In this document: positions 35,963-45,237 of the stretch, one piece after another
How positions within the stretch are numbered: the stretch's first letter is position 1
Layout: each line of letters starts with the position of its first letter
Assembly: GCF_011304195.1 (NCBI RefSeq)
Contig: NZ_CP049887.1
Span: forward strand, 2,046,001-2,110,000
DNA from: Vagococcus hydrophili
GTDB taxonomy: Bacteria > Bacillota > Bacilli > Lactobacillales > Vagococcaceae
Direction: 5' to 3'
DNA length: 64,000 nucleotides
Notes under the pieces: model-generated
The model's database searches: none
What the model saw: the letters and a program-made list of their open reading frames with translations, nothing else
Told to the model about the DNA's origin: nothing
Translations under genes and position numbers: made by a program

Positions 35963-37009
35963 ATGAAGAACGCCTATCAAAAAGCAGGAGTTAATGTAGA
36001 AGCGGGTTACGAAGTGGTGGATCGCATCAAAAAACATGCGAAAAGAACAGAACATTTAGGTGTTATGGGCGGTTTAGGTGGTTTTGGTGGTGCTTTTGAT
36101 TTAAGTACTCTTGATGTGAAAGAACCAGTACTAATCTCTGGGACAGACGGAGTGGGTACAAAATTAATGTTAGCAATCGAAGCAGACAAGCATGACACAA
36201 TAGGAATTGATTGTGTGGCAATGTGTGTGAATGATATCTTAGCAGCAGGAGCAGAACCTTTATACTTTTTAGACTATTTGGCAACTGGGAAAACGAACCC
36301 TGAACAAGTAGAACAAATTGTGGCTGGTGTGGCTGAAGGATGTCATCAAGGTAATATGGCTTTAATTGGTGGAGAAACCGCTGAGATGCCTGATATGTAT
36401 GCTGATGCTGATTATGATTTAGCTGGTTTTGCTGTTGGTGTGGCTGAGAAAAGTCAGTTGTTAGCTCCAGAAAAAGTCAAAAATGGTGATATTTTAATTG
36501 GTTTGCCTTCAAGTGGGATTCATTCAAATGGTTATTCTTTAGTTAGAAAGATTTTCTTTAAGGATAATGACTTTTCATTAACAGATACGTTGCCTGAATT
36601 AGGAGGAAAAACCTTAGGTGAAGCCTTACTTGAGCCAACTAGAATATATGTTGAAAGTGTCCTACCGCTAATCAAGGAATCTTTAATTAACGGTATTTCT
36701 CACGTAACAGGTGGTGGCTTTGTTGAAAATTTACCAAGAATGTTACCTGAAAACTTAGCGGTTGAAATTAATAAAGGCACATGGGAGATTCCGGCTATTT
36801 TTTCAGTGATGAAAGAGCAAGGAGATTTAAAAGAAGCTGAAATGTACGAAATTTTTAATATGGGAATTGGTATGGTTTTAGCTGTTTCTCCTGAGAAGGT
36901 CTCAGAAGTGAAAACTAAGTTAGCTGAACGCAATGAAGTCTATTTTGAAATCGGTCAAGTGGTAGAAAAAGAGCAAGAGGCTATCCTGTTTAATGAGGTA
37001 GAAAAATGA
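35963..37009 (+). CDS. purM: Phosphoribosylformylglycinamidine cyclo-ligase
   Basis: A 348-residue AIR synthase that closes the imidazole ring of FGAM with [43 protein letters not shown] and [11 protein letters not shown] are the family motifs in order, followed by [14 protein letters not shown] and [14 protein letters not shown]. Length is standard. It starts 12 bases after purF with AAAGGAGC and overlaps purN by 4 bases. Confidence 0.97.
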   Translation: MKNAYQKAGVNVEAGYEVVDRIKKHAKRTEHLGVMGGLGGFGGAFDLSTLDVKEPVLISGTDGVGTKLMLAIEADKHDTIGIDCVAMCVNDILAAGAEPLYFLDYLATGKTNPEQVEQIVAGVAEGCHQGNMALIGGETAEMPDMYADADYDLAGFAVGVAEKSQLLAPEKVKNGDILIGLPSSGIHSNGYSLVRKIFFKDNDFSLTDTLPELGGKTLGEALLEPTRIYVESVLPLIKESLINGISHVTGGGFVENLPRMLPENLAVEINKGTWEIPAIFSVMKEQGDLKEAEMYEIFNMGIGMVLAVSPEKVSEVKTKLAERNEVYFEIGQVVEKEQEAILFNEVEK

Positions 37010-37575
37010 GATTTGCTGTTTTCGCCTCAGGAAACGGCTCGAATTTCGAGAGAATCATTGAGGTTGTCGAACAAGGAAAGATAAGTGGTGAATTAGTTTG
37101 TTTATTTTCAGATCAAAAAGATGCTTTCGCTATAGAAAGAGCTAAAAATCATCATATTCCTTACTATGTTTTACCAAAATCAGAGGAGATGAGTAAATCT
37201 GAGTATGAAGCTCAGATTATCGCTCTACTTGAAAAAGAAAATATTGAGTTGATCGTTCTAGCAGGGTACATGAAAATTTTAGGAATCACCCTTTTAAGAG
37301 CTTATCCTAAGCGAATCATTAATCTGCACCCGTCTCTTTTACCTTTATTTCCTGGAAAACAAGGAATTCAAGATGCCTATGAAGCAGAGGTCAAAGAAAC
37401 AGGCATTACAATTCATTTAGTAGATGAAGGGATTGATACAGGCCCCATCATCTTTCAAAAAAGTTTAAAATTAGCTGAAAATGAAACACTTGAAAGCTTA
37501 GAAACAAGCATCCACGAATTAGAACATGAGTATTACCCGAAAATCATTGAAGAATTCATAAGGGAGAACAAGTAA
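37006..37575 (+). CDS. purN: Phosphoribosylglycinamide formyltransferase (10-formyl-THF dependent)
   Basis: A 189-residue GAR transformylase. [12 protein letters not shown] is the phosphate loop; [13 protein letters not shown] carries the catalytic Asn and His, and [13 protein letters not shown] the catalytic Asp. It uses 10-formyl-THF, one possible link to the folate genes at the start of the window. Its ATG overlaps the purM stop (ATGA) and purH follows after 2 bases. Confidence 0.96.
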   Translation: MRFAVFASGNGSNFERIIEVVEQGKISGELVCLFSDQKDAFAIERAKNHHIPYYVLPKSEEMSKSEYEAQIIALLEKENIELIVLAGYMKILGITLLRAYPKRIINLHPSLLPLFPGKQGIQDAYEAEVKETGITIHLVDEGIDTGPIIFQKSLKLAENETLESLETSIHELEHEYYPKIIEEFIRENK

Positions 37576-37577
37576 CC

Positions 37578-39119
37578 ATGACAAAAAGAAGAGCTCTATT
37601 AAGTGTTTCAGATAAAACAGGCATTGTAGAATTTGCTAAAAAATTAGTAAGTTTGGATTTTGAAATCATCTCAACAGGAGGGACTCAAAAAACATTAACT
37701 GACAATCAAATTGAAACAGTTGGAATTGAAAGTGTGACTGATTTTCCTGAGATGTTAGACGGTCGTGTAAAAACACTACATCCTAAAATCCATGGTGGAT
37801 TACTTGGGAAAAGAAGTAATGAAGAACACGTTGAAACCATGAAAAAACACGCCATCCTTCCCATTGATTTAGTCTGTGTTAACCTCTATCCCTTTAAAGA
37901 AACGATTCAAAAAAGAGATGTAACTGAAGAAGAAGCCATTGAAAATATCGATATTGGTGGACCTAGTATGTTACGTAGTGCCAGTAAAAATTGTGAGAGC
38001 GTGACAGTGATTATTGATCCAATTGATTACGAAACAGTGATTTCTGAATTATCAGAAACAGGCAATACAACCCTTGTAACAAGAAAAAAATTAGCAGCCA
38101 AAGCCTTCCGACATACAGCTAGTTATGATGCGTTAATTGCTGATTATTTAACGAATCAAGTTGAAGAAGGCGAGCAAGAATCATTAACTTTAACTTTTGA
38201 TTTAAAACAAAGTCTACGCTACGGAGAAAACAGTCATCAAAAGGCCAGCTTTTATGCTTCAAGTATTCCGACAGCCTTCTCTATTGCATCAGCTAAGCAA
38301 TTACACGGGAAAGAATTATCATACAATAATATTAAAGACGCTGATGCTTGTCTTCGTATGATGAGTGAGTTTAAATCACCAACAGCTGTTGCGGTAAAAC
38401 ATATGAATCCTTGTGGTATTGGTAATGGAAAAGATATTTATACAGCATTTATGAATGCCTATGAGAGTGATCCAGTGTCAATTTTTGGTGGAATTATTGC
38501 TTTAAATCGTGAGGTGGATGCTAAAACTGCTGAAAAGCTAGCTAATATTTTCTTAGAAATTATCATTGCTCCAAGTTTTTCAGAAGAAGCTTTAGAGATT
38601 CTAACTAAAAAGAAAAATATTCGCTTACTAGCACTTGAAATGAGAGAGCAAAAAGATATTTCTGAAAAAGAGTACGTCTCTGTTCTAGGTGGTTTACTTG
38701 TTCAAGAGATGGATACTTTAGTTGAAGATGAAACGACTTGGAAAATTGTCACCAAACGTCAACCCACTCAAACAGAATTAGAAGCGCTAGTGTTTGCGAA
38801 TAAATGCGTGAAACACGTGAAAAGTAATGCCATTGTGATTGCTAATAATGAACGTACTTTAGGAATCGGAGCAGGGCAAATGAACCGTGTGGGATCAACT
38901 AAAATCGCTTTAGAGCAGGCAAAAGAACAATTAGATACTGCTGTGCTTGCTAGTGATGCCTTTTTTCCAATGGCTGATAGTGTGGAATTAATTGGTCAAA
39001 GTGGTGTGAAAGCCATTATTCAACCAGGTGGTAGTATTAAAGATCAAGAGTCCATTGAGATGGCAGATAAATATGGAATTACCATGATTTTTACTGATGT
39101 AAGACATTTCAAACATTAA
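37578..39119 (+). CDS. purH: Bifunctional AICAR transformylase / IMP cyclohydrolase
   Basis: A 513-residue two-domain enzyme for the last two steps to IMP. The N-terminal MGS-like cyclohydrolase domain has [14 protein letters not shown] and [14 protein letters not shown]. The transformylase domain begins near residue 200 with [14 protein letters not shown] and carries the [12 protein letters not shown] block. FKH at the C-terminus is typical. It lies 2 bases after purN and 13 before purD. Confidence 0.97.
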   Translation: MTKRRALLSVSDKTGIVEFAKKLVSLDFEIISTGGTQKTLTDNQIETVGIESVTDFPEMLDGRVKTLHPKIHGGLLGKRSNEEHVETMKKHAILPIDLVCVNLYPFKETIQKRDVTEEEAIENIDIGGPSMLRSASKNCESVTVIIDPIDYETVISELSETGNTTLVTRKKLAAKAFRHTASYDALIADYLTNQVEEGEQESLTLTFDLKQSLRYGENSHQKASFYASSIPTAFSIASAKQLHGKELSYNNIKDADACLRMMSEFKSPTAVAVKHMNPCGIGNGKDIYTAFMNAYESDPVSIFGGIIALNREVDAKTAEKLANIFLEIIIAPSFSEEALEILTKKKNIRLLALEMREQKDISEKEYVSVLGGLLVQEMDTLVEDETTWKIVTKRQPTQTELEALVFANKCVKHVKSNAIVIANNERTLGIGAGQMNRVGSTKIALEQAKEQLDTAVLASDAFFPMADSVELIGQSGVKAIIQPGGSIKDQESIEMADKYGITMIFTDVRHFKH

Positions 39120-39132
39120 AAGGAGCCTAAGG

Positions 39133-40377
39133 ATGAAACGAAAAATTTTAGTCATTGGTAGTGGTGGTCGAGAACATGCTTTATGTAAAAAATTACTTGA
39201 AAGCCCACATGTAGAAACTGTTTTTTGTGCCAAAGGCAATGCTGGGATGAAGAAAGACAACATTCAATTAGTGGATATTTCAGAAGAAGCTCATGATGAA
39301 TTGATTGCTTTTGCGAAAGAAACAAAAATTGATTGGGTGTTAGTTGGTCCAGAAGTTCCTTTGATGAACGGGATTGTGGATGATTTTAAAGCTGTAGGTA
39401 TCCCAATTTTTGGTCCTAGTAAAGATGCTGCTTTGATTGAAGGGTCAAAAGAATTTGCTAAAAAAATTATGATGAAATACAACGTACCTACAGCTAAGTA
39501 TCAAGGTTTTTCTGATTATGAAGAAGCTGTGTCATACGTAGAGGAACAAGGATTACCCATTGTCATTAAAGAAGATGGTCTTGCAGCTGGTAAAGGGGTT
39601 ACCATTGTAGAAACAAAGGAAGAGGCTCAACAAGTACTAAAAGAAGTCTTAGTGGATGTTTCATCTCGTGTTGTGATTGAGGAGTTTCTAATCGGACGAG
39701 AATTTTCATTACTTTCATTCGTGAATGAGACAGGTTTTTATCCAATGGTGGCAGCCAAAGATCATAAGGCTATCTTTGACGGGGATAAGGGTCCTAATAC
39801 TGGTGGAATGGGTGCTTATAGTCCGGTGGATTATGTGACTGAAGACATTCAACAAACAGTAATTAAAGATATTATTGAACCAACAATTAATGGAATGAAA
39901 GAAGAAGGTCGCTCTTTTGAAGGCATTCTTTATACTGGTTTGATTTTAACAAAGGAAGGCCCAAAAGTTATTGAGTATAATGCCAGATTTGGAGATCCAG
40001 AAACCCAAGTGTTACTGGAAAGATTAGACTCTGATTTATGTGAAGTGATTGAAGTGTTACTTAAACAAGAAGTTCCTGAAATTAAGTGGAAAAATAAAGG
40101 TGTCAGTTTAGGAGTCGTCGTTTCGGCTAAAGGTTATCCAGGTGAGTATGAAAAGGGAACACTTCTCCCTGAATTTGAAGATAGGGAAGATATCAAAATT
40201 ATCTACTCAGGTGTTGCTCAAACAGAACAAGGGTTAGCTTTGAATGGCGGGCGTGTTTTTTTAGTGGCTGTGTCTGAAGCAACCCAAGAAGAAGCTCATG
40301 GGAAAGTTTACGGCTGGTTAGAAAAGCAAAATTTAAACCAATTTTATTACCGAACAGATATTGGAACCATAAAATAA
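39133..40377 (+). CDS. purD: Phosphoribosylamine-glycine ligase
   Basis: A 414-residue ATP-grasp GAR synthetase joining phosphoribosylamine and glycine. VIGSGGREHAL at the N-terminus, VLVGPEVPL, KEDGLAAGKGV in the ATP-grasp loop and ARFGDPETQVLL are diagnostic. It is the last gene of the purCSQLFMNHD operon and is followed by a terminator. The ATG follows AAAGGAGCC. Confidence 0.97.
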   Translation: MKRKILVIGSGGREHALCKKLLESPHVETVFCAKGNAGMKKDNIQLVDISEEAHDELIAFAKETKIDWVLVGPEVPLMNGIVDDFKAVGIPIFGPSKDAALIEGSKEFAKKIMMKYNVPTAKYQGFSDYEEAVSYVEEQGLPIVIKEDGLAAGKGVTIVETKEEAQQVLKEVLVDVSSRVVIEEFLIGREFSLLSFVNETGFYPMVAAKDHKAIFDGDKGPNTGGMGAYSPVDYVTEDIQQTVIKDIIEPTINGMKEEGRSFEGILYTGLILTKEGPKVIEYNARFGDPETQVLLERLDSDLCEVIEVLLKQEVPEIKWKNKGVSLGVVVSAKGYPGEYEKGTLLPEFEDREDIKIIYSGVAQTEQGLALNGGRVFLVAVSEATQEEAHGKVYGWLEKQNLNQFYYRTDIGTIK

Positions 40378-40382
40378 AAAAC

Positions 40383-40425
40383 ATCGTTTTCTATCAGTTT
40401 TATGCTGTTAGGGAACGATTTTTTC
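40383..40425 (+). terminator. Terminator of the purC-purD operon
   Basis: ATCGTT pairs with AACGAT, with an inner CTATCAG/CTGTTAG stem, followed by a T6 tract. Confidence 0.82.
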
Positions 40426-40777
40426 GATTAAGAACTATTTATAGGGTTTTTATACATAATATGCGTGTTTTGAGCATATAATTTCACAAAATATGCAAAT
40501 GAGGTTCTAATTAAAGTAGAAAGAAGGGTGGTGAAGGGACAAGTAATCAAAAATTTAGCCGTTTAAATGAATAAAACCTCACGTACAGTCACCTGACTAA
40601 CTCTAATTTTGAACAACTGCTCTTGTTAACCCCAAAAAGCCCATCAGAAGAGTTGCAAAAGGATAATACCTCATGAAACAATCCCCTAAAATACAGTGTT
40701 TGACAATTAAATAAGTTATTATCGGACTGTCGATTTGATCTATTAACCTAATATAAAAAATGTTAGGAGAAAACTAT
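40426..40777 (+). other. Unassigned leader before the sortase-like pseudogene
   Basis: About 350 bases without an open gene. A TATAAT at 40477-40482 may start a transcript. GAGGTT (40501-40506) can pair with AACCTC (about 40575-40580), enclosing GGGTGGTGAAGGGAC and AGCCGTTTAAATG. I could not match this to any riboswitch or T-box I know. TTGACA near 40700 has no well-placed -10. It may be a structured leader RNA or simply decayed sequence next to a broken gene. Confidence 0.3.
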
Positions 40778-41463
40778 TTGATTTCAAAAAATATAAAACG
40801 CGTCTTAAAAATTTTACCGATTATTGCTATGGCACCGGTGGTAATTGCCAATTCCCCGTGGAAACACTCAGAAAAAGAGAAAACACCTAAAAAGATTAAA
40901 ACAGAGCAAATTACAAAGATAAAAGAAGACACACCTACCTAAAACACACCTTCAAAAAATCCAACCATAAAAGAGCCAGCTGCTAAACAACAACTATCAG
41001 AAAAAACAACCTCTCAAAATAAAACCACAGCAAAAAATACTCCAAACGAGAAACAAAGCCCAGAAACAACCTTTAATAATGATTCCGCAACATCAGATGG
41101 TGAGCTTAATTCAGAAACCAATGCTGAAGCAAGTAGGGTGACTCAAACATGGCCTCAACATGGGGAGGAGCTGCCACTCAAAGTGGAAATGATGGCTTGA
41201 GTACACATTTCATCGCTCATAATCCAGGCGTGTTTTCAGTATTGTTTCACTTGTCACTAGGCGAAGAAATAGTTATTACCGACGGAGCAAATCAGGCTAA
41301 AAGTTATCACGTGGCACGTATCTGGACCGTCAATGACTCAGGCATAGATATCGCAACAGGAGAAGATACGTGGGATTTAATTACAGGATCAAATAATGGA
41401 GAAGCAGTTGCTCTTCAAACGTGTATTGATGATAGCACGAATTTAATAGTTTTCGCTAATTAG
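40778..41463 (+). pseudogene. Secreted sortase-like domain protein, broken by a stop and a frameshift
   Basis: The frame opens at TTG 40778, 8 bases after AGGAG, with a signal peptide (MISKNIKRVLKILPIIAMAP) and a Lys/Thr-rich linker. It meets a TAA at 40940-40942 but stays open in the same frame afterwards (PSKNPTIKEPAAKQQ, ETNAEASRVTQTW) to about 41153. The sortase-like domain then continues one frame over (ASTWGGAATQSG from 41152), ending at 41463 with STHFIAHNPG, holding the His, and VALQTC, holding the Cys. The usual Arg after the Cys is absent (DSTNLIVFAN). One stop and one single-base shift would need reversal to restore about 228 codons. Sequencing error is an alternative for the shift. 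Confidence 0.75.
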
Positions 41464-41484
41464 AACGCTTTAATGCATTATGTA

Positions 41485-41518
41485 AAGGGCCTTCAAATTA
41501 AAACCTTGGAGGTCTTTT
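41485..41518 (+). terminator. Weak terminator after the sortase-like pseudogene
   Basis: GGGCCTTCAA pairs imperfectly with TTGGAGGTC, followed by TTTT. The remaining gap to yqeG (41519-41668) has a TATAAT at 41606-41611 without a good -35, probably the -10 of the yqeG operon. Confidence 0.5.
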
Positions 41519-41668
41519 AGATAGGGCATTAATATGTGGAAGTCCTCACATCATTTTTTTAGGGTTATTCTAGTTGTTTTTAGTGAATTATTTGAGTAAA
41601 TAGCGTATAATAAGGAAAAGTGTGGGAGGCCAAGATGTGTCTCCTATTTTTTATGAAAGGAAGTCACT

Positions 41669-42199
41669 ATGTTTGAACAATATAAACCAACGTGGATGAT
41701 TGAAGCAATTTATGATATTACGCCTAGCCAATTAAAGGCTCAAGGGATTGAAGCTGTCTTGACAGATTTAGATAATACATTGATTGCTTGGAATAATCCT
41801 GACGGAACACCTGAGTTATTAGCGTGGATTGAAACCATGAAGGCTGCTAACATTCCGGTCATCGTTGTTTCTAATAATAAAGCGTCACGTGTGGACCGTG
41901 CAGTGATGCATTTAGGTCTTGAGTATGTTTCTCGCGCGATGAAACCTTTTCAAAAAGGATTCAATGAAGTTGAAAAAAAATATAACTTACCCAAAGAAAA
42001 GTTAATAATGGTTGGGGATCAATTAATGACGGATATCAAAGGCGCTAATAGTGCAGGTATTAGAAGTGTCCTAGTGAAACCGATTATTGAGACAGATGCA
42101 TGGAATACGAAGTTTAATCGATCTATGGAGAAAAAAATAAAAAGACATCTACATAAAAAGAATTCAGATATGAAATGGAGGAAATCACTTAATGACTGA
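41669..42199 (+). CDS. yqeG: YqeG family HAD-IIIA phosphatase
   Basis: A 176-residue HAD-superfamily phosphatase. DLDNTLI (about residue 32) holds the nucleophile and general acid, VVSNN is motif II and GDQLMTDIKGAN motif IV. The physiological substrate is not established; phosphatidylglycerophosphate has been proposed for relatives. It opens the conserved Firmicutes operon yqeG-yqeH-yhbY-nadD-yqeK-rsfS-yqeM and overlaps yqeH by 8 bases. The ATG follows GAAAGGAAG. Confidence 0.93.
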   Translation: MFEQYKPTWMIEAIYDITPSQLKAQGIEAVLTDLDNTLIAWNNPDGTPELLAWIETMKAANIPVIVVSNNKASRVDRAVMHLGLEYVSRAMKPFQKGFNEVEKKYNLPKEKLIMVGDQLMTDIKGANSAGIRSVLVKPIIETDAWNTKFNRSMEKKIKRHLHKKNSDMKWRKSLND

Positions 42200-43301
42200 G
42201 GAAATACGTTGTATTGGTTGTGGGACAGTTATTCAGACAAAGGACAAAGAAGGCATTGGTTACACGCCGAATTCAGCTCTTGAAAAAGGATTAGAAACAG
42301 GGGACGTTTATTGTCAACGCTGTTTTAGATTAAGACATTATAATGACATTCAAGATGTAGCGATTACAGATAAAGAGTTCTTAGCTCTTTTAAATGGCAT
42401 TGGAGATGCGGATGCGTTAATCGTTAATGTGGTAGACATCTTTGATTTTAATGGTAGTTTGATTCCAGGATTACACCGCTTTGTTGGAAGTAATCCAGTG
42501 TTACTTGTTGGAAACAAAGTGGATATTTTACCTAAATCATTAAAAAAAGGTAAAATGACACAATGGATGAAAGAAAGAGCCTTTGAAGTTGGTTTAAGAC
42601 CGACTGAAGTGACATTAACAAGTGCTAAAAGCAAATCAGATATTGAAGAATTACTTGAATTAATCGAAGAGCATCGCGATGGTCGTGATGTGTATGTCGT
42701 TGGTGTAACCAACGTTGGTAAATCAACATTGATTAATGCGATTATTAATCATTCAGCAGGTGTGAAAGATTTAATCACAACGTCACAATTTCCAGGAACA
42801 ACCTTAGATAAGATTGAAATTCCATTAGAGGACGGTCACTTCTTAATTGACACACCAGGAATTATTCACCGTCATCAAATGGCTCATTATTTAGGTAAAA
42901 AAGATTTAATGCTTGTTTCACCTAAAAAAGAAATCAAGCCAAAAGTTTATCAATTAAATGCTGGACAAACGCTATTTCTAGGTGGTTTGGCACGGTTTGA
43001 CTTTATTCAAGGAAATAAACAAGGCTTTATTACCTATGTTTCTAATGATTTAATGATTCACCGCACTAAATTAGAAACAGCCACAGAATTTTATGAAAAA
43101 CATGCAGGTGGACTATTACAGCCACCAAGAAAAAACGAACTAGGTGAGTTTCCTGAACTTGTTCGCTTTGAGTTTTCAGTCAAAGAAAAAACAGACTTAG
43201 TGTTTGCGGGACTTGGTTGGGTAACTATTCCAGATGCTGGAGTGGTTGCTGGTTGGGCGCCAAAAGGTGTTGACGTGATTCAAAGAAAGTCACTAATTTA
43301 A
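42192..43301 (+). CDS. yqeH: Ribosome biogenesis GTPase YqeH
   Basis: A 369-residue circularly permuted GTPase needed for 30S assembly. An N-terminal zinc finger (CIGCG and CQRCF) is followed by the G domain in the order G4 (VGNKVD), G5 (TSAKS), G1 (GVTNVGKS), G2, G3 (DTPG), the permuted order that defines the family. The C-terminal region is the RNA-binding part. It overlaps yqeG by 8 bases and is followed by yhbY after 22. Confidence 0.96.
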   Translation: MTEEIRCIGCGTVIQTKDKEGIGYTPNSALEKGLETGDVYCQRCFRLRHYNDIQDVAITDKEFLALLNGIGDADALIVNVVDIFDFNGSLIPGLHRFVGSNPVLLVGNKVDILPKSLKKGKMTQWMKERAFEVGLRPTEVTLTSAKSKSDIEELLELIEEHRDGRDVYVVGVTNVGKSTLINAIINHSAGVKDLITTSQFPGTTLDKIEIPLEDGHFLIDTPGIIHRHQMAHYLGKKDLMLVSPKKEIKPKVYQLNAGQTLFLGGLARFDFIQGNKQGFITYVSNDLMIHRTKLETATEFYEKHAGGLLQPPRKNELGEFPELVRFEFSVKEKTDLVFAGLGWVTIPDAGVVAGWAPKGVDVIQRKSLI

Positions 43302-43323
43302 AAATAGAAGAGGTCGATATACA

Positions 43324-43635
43324 ATGAAATTAAGAGGAAAACAAAAACGCTTTTTAAGAAGCGAAGCACATCATATGAGTCCAATGGTACAAATTGGAAA
43401 AAACGGAATTAGTGAAACATTACTTGATCAAGTAGACGAATTACTTGAAAGAAGAGAGTTAATTAAAGTTAACTTACTACAAAACACAGATGAAGAAGCA
43501 ACTGAAGTGGCAGGTATCTTTGAAGAAACACTTCATTGTGAAGTTGTCCAAATTATTGGTCGTATTCTAGTTGTTTACCGTGCATCATCTAAAGAAAAAT
43601 TCCAAAAATATTCAAAACAAGTTCAATCAGTTTAA
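43324..43635 (+). CDS. yhbY: Ribosome assembly RNA-binding protein YhbY (CRM domain)
   Basis: A 103-residue CRM-domain protein binding pre-50S particles. KLRGKQKRFLRSEAHH and MVQIGKNGIS are the family hallmarks (the GxxG-like loop lies in GKNG). It starts 22 bases after yqeH and is followed by nadD after 15 bases. Also known as YqeI in Bacillus. Confidence 0.95.
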   Translation: MKLRGKQKRFLRSEAHHMSPMVQIGKNGISETLLDQVDELLERRELIKVNLLQNTDEEATEVAGIFEETLHCEVVQIIGRILVVYRASSKEKFQKYSKQVQSV

Positions 43636-43650
43636 TTTAAGGTGAGTGGG

Positions 43651-44292
43651 ATGAAACAAGAAATTAAAGTTATGACTGACGAGAAAACAAGGTTAAGTCA
43701 ACACCCAGTTAAGAAAAAGAGAGTCGGTATTTTAGGTGGCGGATTTAATCCGGTTCATATGGGGCATTTAATCATGGCTGATCAGGTCTGTCACCAACTA
43801 GACTTGGACGAATTTTTCTTAATGCCTTCTTATCAATCACCTCATGTGGACAAGAAAGAAACCATTGACTCTGAAGAACGAGTTGAGATGCTCAAATTAG
43901 CCATTAATGATAATCCAAAATTAGGCTTAGAGCTAACAGAGGTGGTTCGAAAAGGTAAAAGCTATACCTATGACACCATGAAATCACTCGTTGAAGCTAA
44001 TCCAGACATTGATTATTATTTTGTGATTGGCGGAGATATGGTAGAATATTTACCTAAGTGGCACAAAATAGATGAATTAATGAGAATGATTCATTTTGTA
44101 GGTGTTGAAAGGGTAGGCTCTAAAAAAGAGACACCTTACCCAATTATTTGGGTAGATATGCCCTTAATTGAAATCAGCTCCAGTGATATCCGAAAAAAAT
44201 TGACTACTGGTTGTTCTGTCAAATACTTTTTACCTGAGAATGTGTTAAACTATATTCATAAAAAAGGATTGTATCAAAATGGAATACAGTAA
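43651..44292 (+). CDS. nadD: Nicotinate-nucleotide adenylyltransferase
   Basis: A 213-residue NaMN adenylyltransferase of the NAD pathway. GGGFNPVHMGHLIMA carries the nucleotidyltransferase HxGH motif, and ISSSDIRKK is the ISSTxIR phosphate-binding motif. I chose ATG 43651 after TAAGGTGAG; an in-frame GTG at 43642 overlaps the site. The N-terminus is about 27 residues longer than a minimal NadD before the first strand. It overlaps yqeK by 14 bases. Confidence 0.95.
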   Translation: MKQEIKVMTDEKTRLSQHPVKKKRVGILGGGFNPVHMGHLIMADQVCHQLDLDEFFLMPSYQSPHVDKKETIDSEERVEMLKLAINDNPKLGLELTEVVRKGKSYTYDTMKSLVEANPDIDYYFVIGGDMVEYLPKWHKIDELMRMIHFVGVERVGSKKETPYPIIWVDMPLIEISSSDIRKKLTTGCSVKYFLPENVLNYIHKKGLYQNGIQ

Positions 44293-44863
44293 GCAGTATA
44301 CAAAACATACAAGAGTAGAACTTACATCACTTGTCGCAGCTCAGATGAGTGATAAACGATTTCAACATGTCTTAAGAGTTGAAACAAAAGCATTAGAACT
44401 AGCTGAAAAATATCACGTTGATTTAGAAAAAGCGAGTATTGCAGCTCTAACTCATGATTATGCGAAAGAAAGACCAGATGAAGAGATGATAGCTATCATC
44501 ATGAATTCTGAAATTGATAACGAGATTATTCGTTATGGTAATAATATTTGGCATGGAGTTGTAGGATCTCGTCTTGTTTTAAAAGAATTAGGCATTTCAA
44601 ATCAAGACATTTTAAATGCTATTGAGTCACACACAACGGGACGCAGTAACATGAGTGAATTAGAAAAAGTTATTTATGTGGCAGATTACATTGAGGAAGG
44701 TCGAAATTTTCCTGTAGTGGAAGAAGCACGAAAAATAGCAGAAGTCAGTTTAGATGAAGCGGTTGCCTTTGAAACCAAACATACCTTGCTTTATTTAATC
44801 AACAATCAAAATAAAATTTACCCCAAAACATTAGAAACGTATAATGCTTGGGTTGTGAAGTAA
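44279..44863 (+). CDS. yqeK: HD-domain nucleotide hydrolase YqeK (Ap4A hydrolase)
   Basis: A 194-residue HD-superfamily protein. HVLRVETKALELA and AALTHDYAKE give the metal His and HD pair, and SHTTG a later metal histidine. Members hydrolyse diadenosine tetraphosphate symmetrically. It overlaps nadD by 14 bases. Its TAA stop is in the same frame as the following rsfS and ends 18 bases before the ATT chosen as the rsfS start. Confidence 0.94.
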   Translation: MEYSKQYTKHTRVELTSLVAAQMSDKRFQHVLRVETKALELAEKYHVDLEKASIAALTHDYAKERPDEEMIAIIMNSEIDNEIIRYGNNIWHGVVGSRLVLKELGISNQDILNAIESHTTGRSNMSELEKVIYVADYIEEGRNFPVVEEARKIAEVSLDEAVAFETKHTLLYLINNQNKIYPKTLETYNAWVVK

Positions 44864-44881
44864 AAATTAGGAGGAATTATT

Positions 44882-45235
44882 ATTAATAGTAATAACATAT
44901 TAGAATTAGTTGTTAAAGCAGCTGATTCAAAACGCGCAGAAGATATCGTAGCATTAGACGTAACACAAGTTTCTTTATTGGCAGATTATTTCGTGGTGTG
45001 TCACGGTAACAGTGATAGACAAGTAATGGCAATTGCTGAAGAAGTTATAGATGTAGCTCAAAAAAATCAAATCCAAGTCAAACGTGTCGAAGGAAAAGAG
45101 TCAGCACGTTGGGTCCTAATCGATTTAGGTGATGTGATTATTCATGTCTTCTATGGTGAAGAAAGAGACTTCTATAATTTAGAAAAACTTTGGTCAGATG
45201 CACCACTTGTTAATATTTCAAGTATGGTTGACTAA
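44882..45235 (+). CDS. rsfS: Ribosomal silencing factor RsfS with apparent ATT start
   Basis: A 117-residue protein that binds uL14 on the 50S subunit and blocks subunit joining in starvation. ILELVVKAADSKRAEDIVALD, DYFVV, GNSDRQV and GDVIIHVFYGEERDFYNLE cover the family domain in full. The first ordinary start in frame (TTG 44978) would delete 32 conserved residues. No ATG, GTG or TTG lies in frame between the yqeK stop and there. AGGAGG (44869-44874) is followed by three ATT codons at 44876, 44879 and 44882; the last, 7 bases from GGAGG, fits best. A sequencing error remains possible. Confidence 0.88.
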   Translation: MNSNNILELVVKAADSKRAEDIVALDVTQVSLLADYFVVCHGNSDRQVMAIAEEVIDVAQKNQIQVKRVEGKESARWVLIDLGDVIIHVFYGEERDFYNLEKLWSDAPLVNISSMVD

Positions 45236-45237
45236 TT

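Noticed and set aside
40525-40545. T-box (GGGTGG) in the leader before the sortase-like pseudogene
   Set aside because: The motif continues as GGGTGGTGAAGGG rather than the T-box GGGTGGNACCGCG, and no specifier or terminator structure follows.
41149-41463. A separate 104-residue gene from ATG 41149
   Set aside because: No signal peptide and no ribosome site; the upstream frame carries the matching signal peptide and linker, so this is the shifted end of a broken gene.
44978-45235. rsfS starting at TTG 44978
   Set aside because: It removes 32 conserved residues and has no ribosome site, while AGGAGG lies just before the upstream ATT codons.
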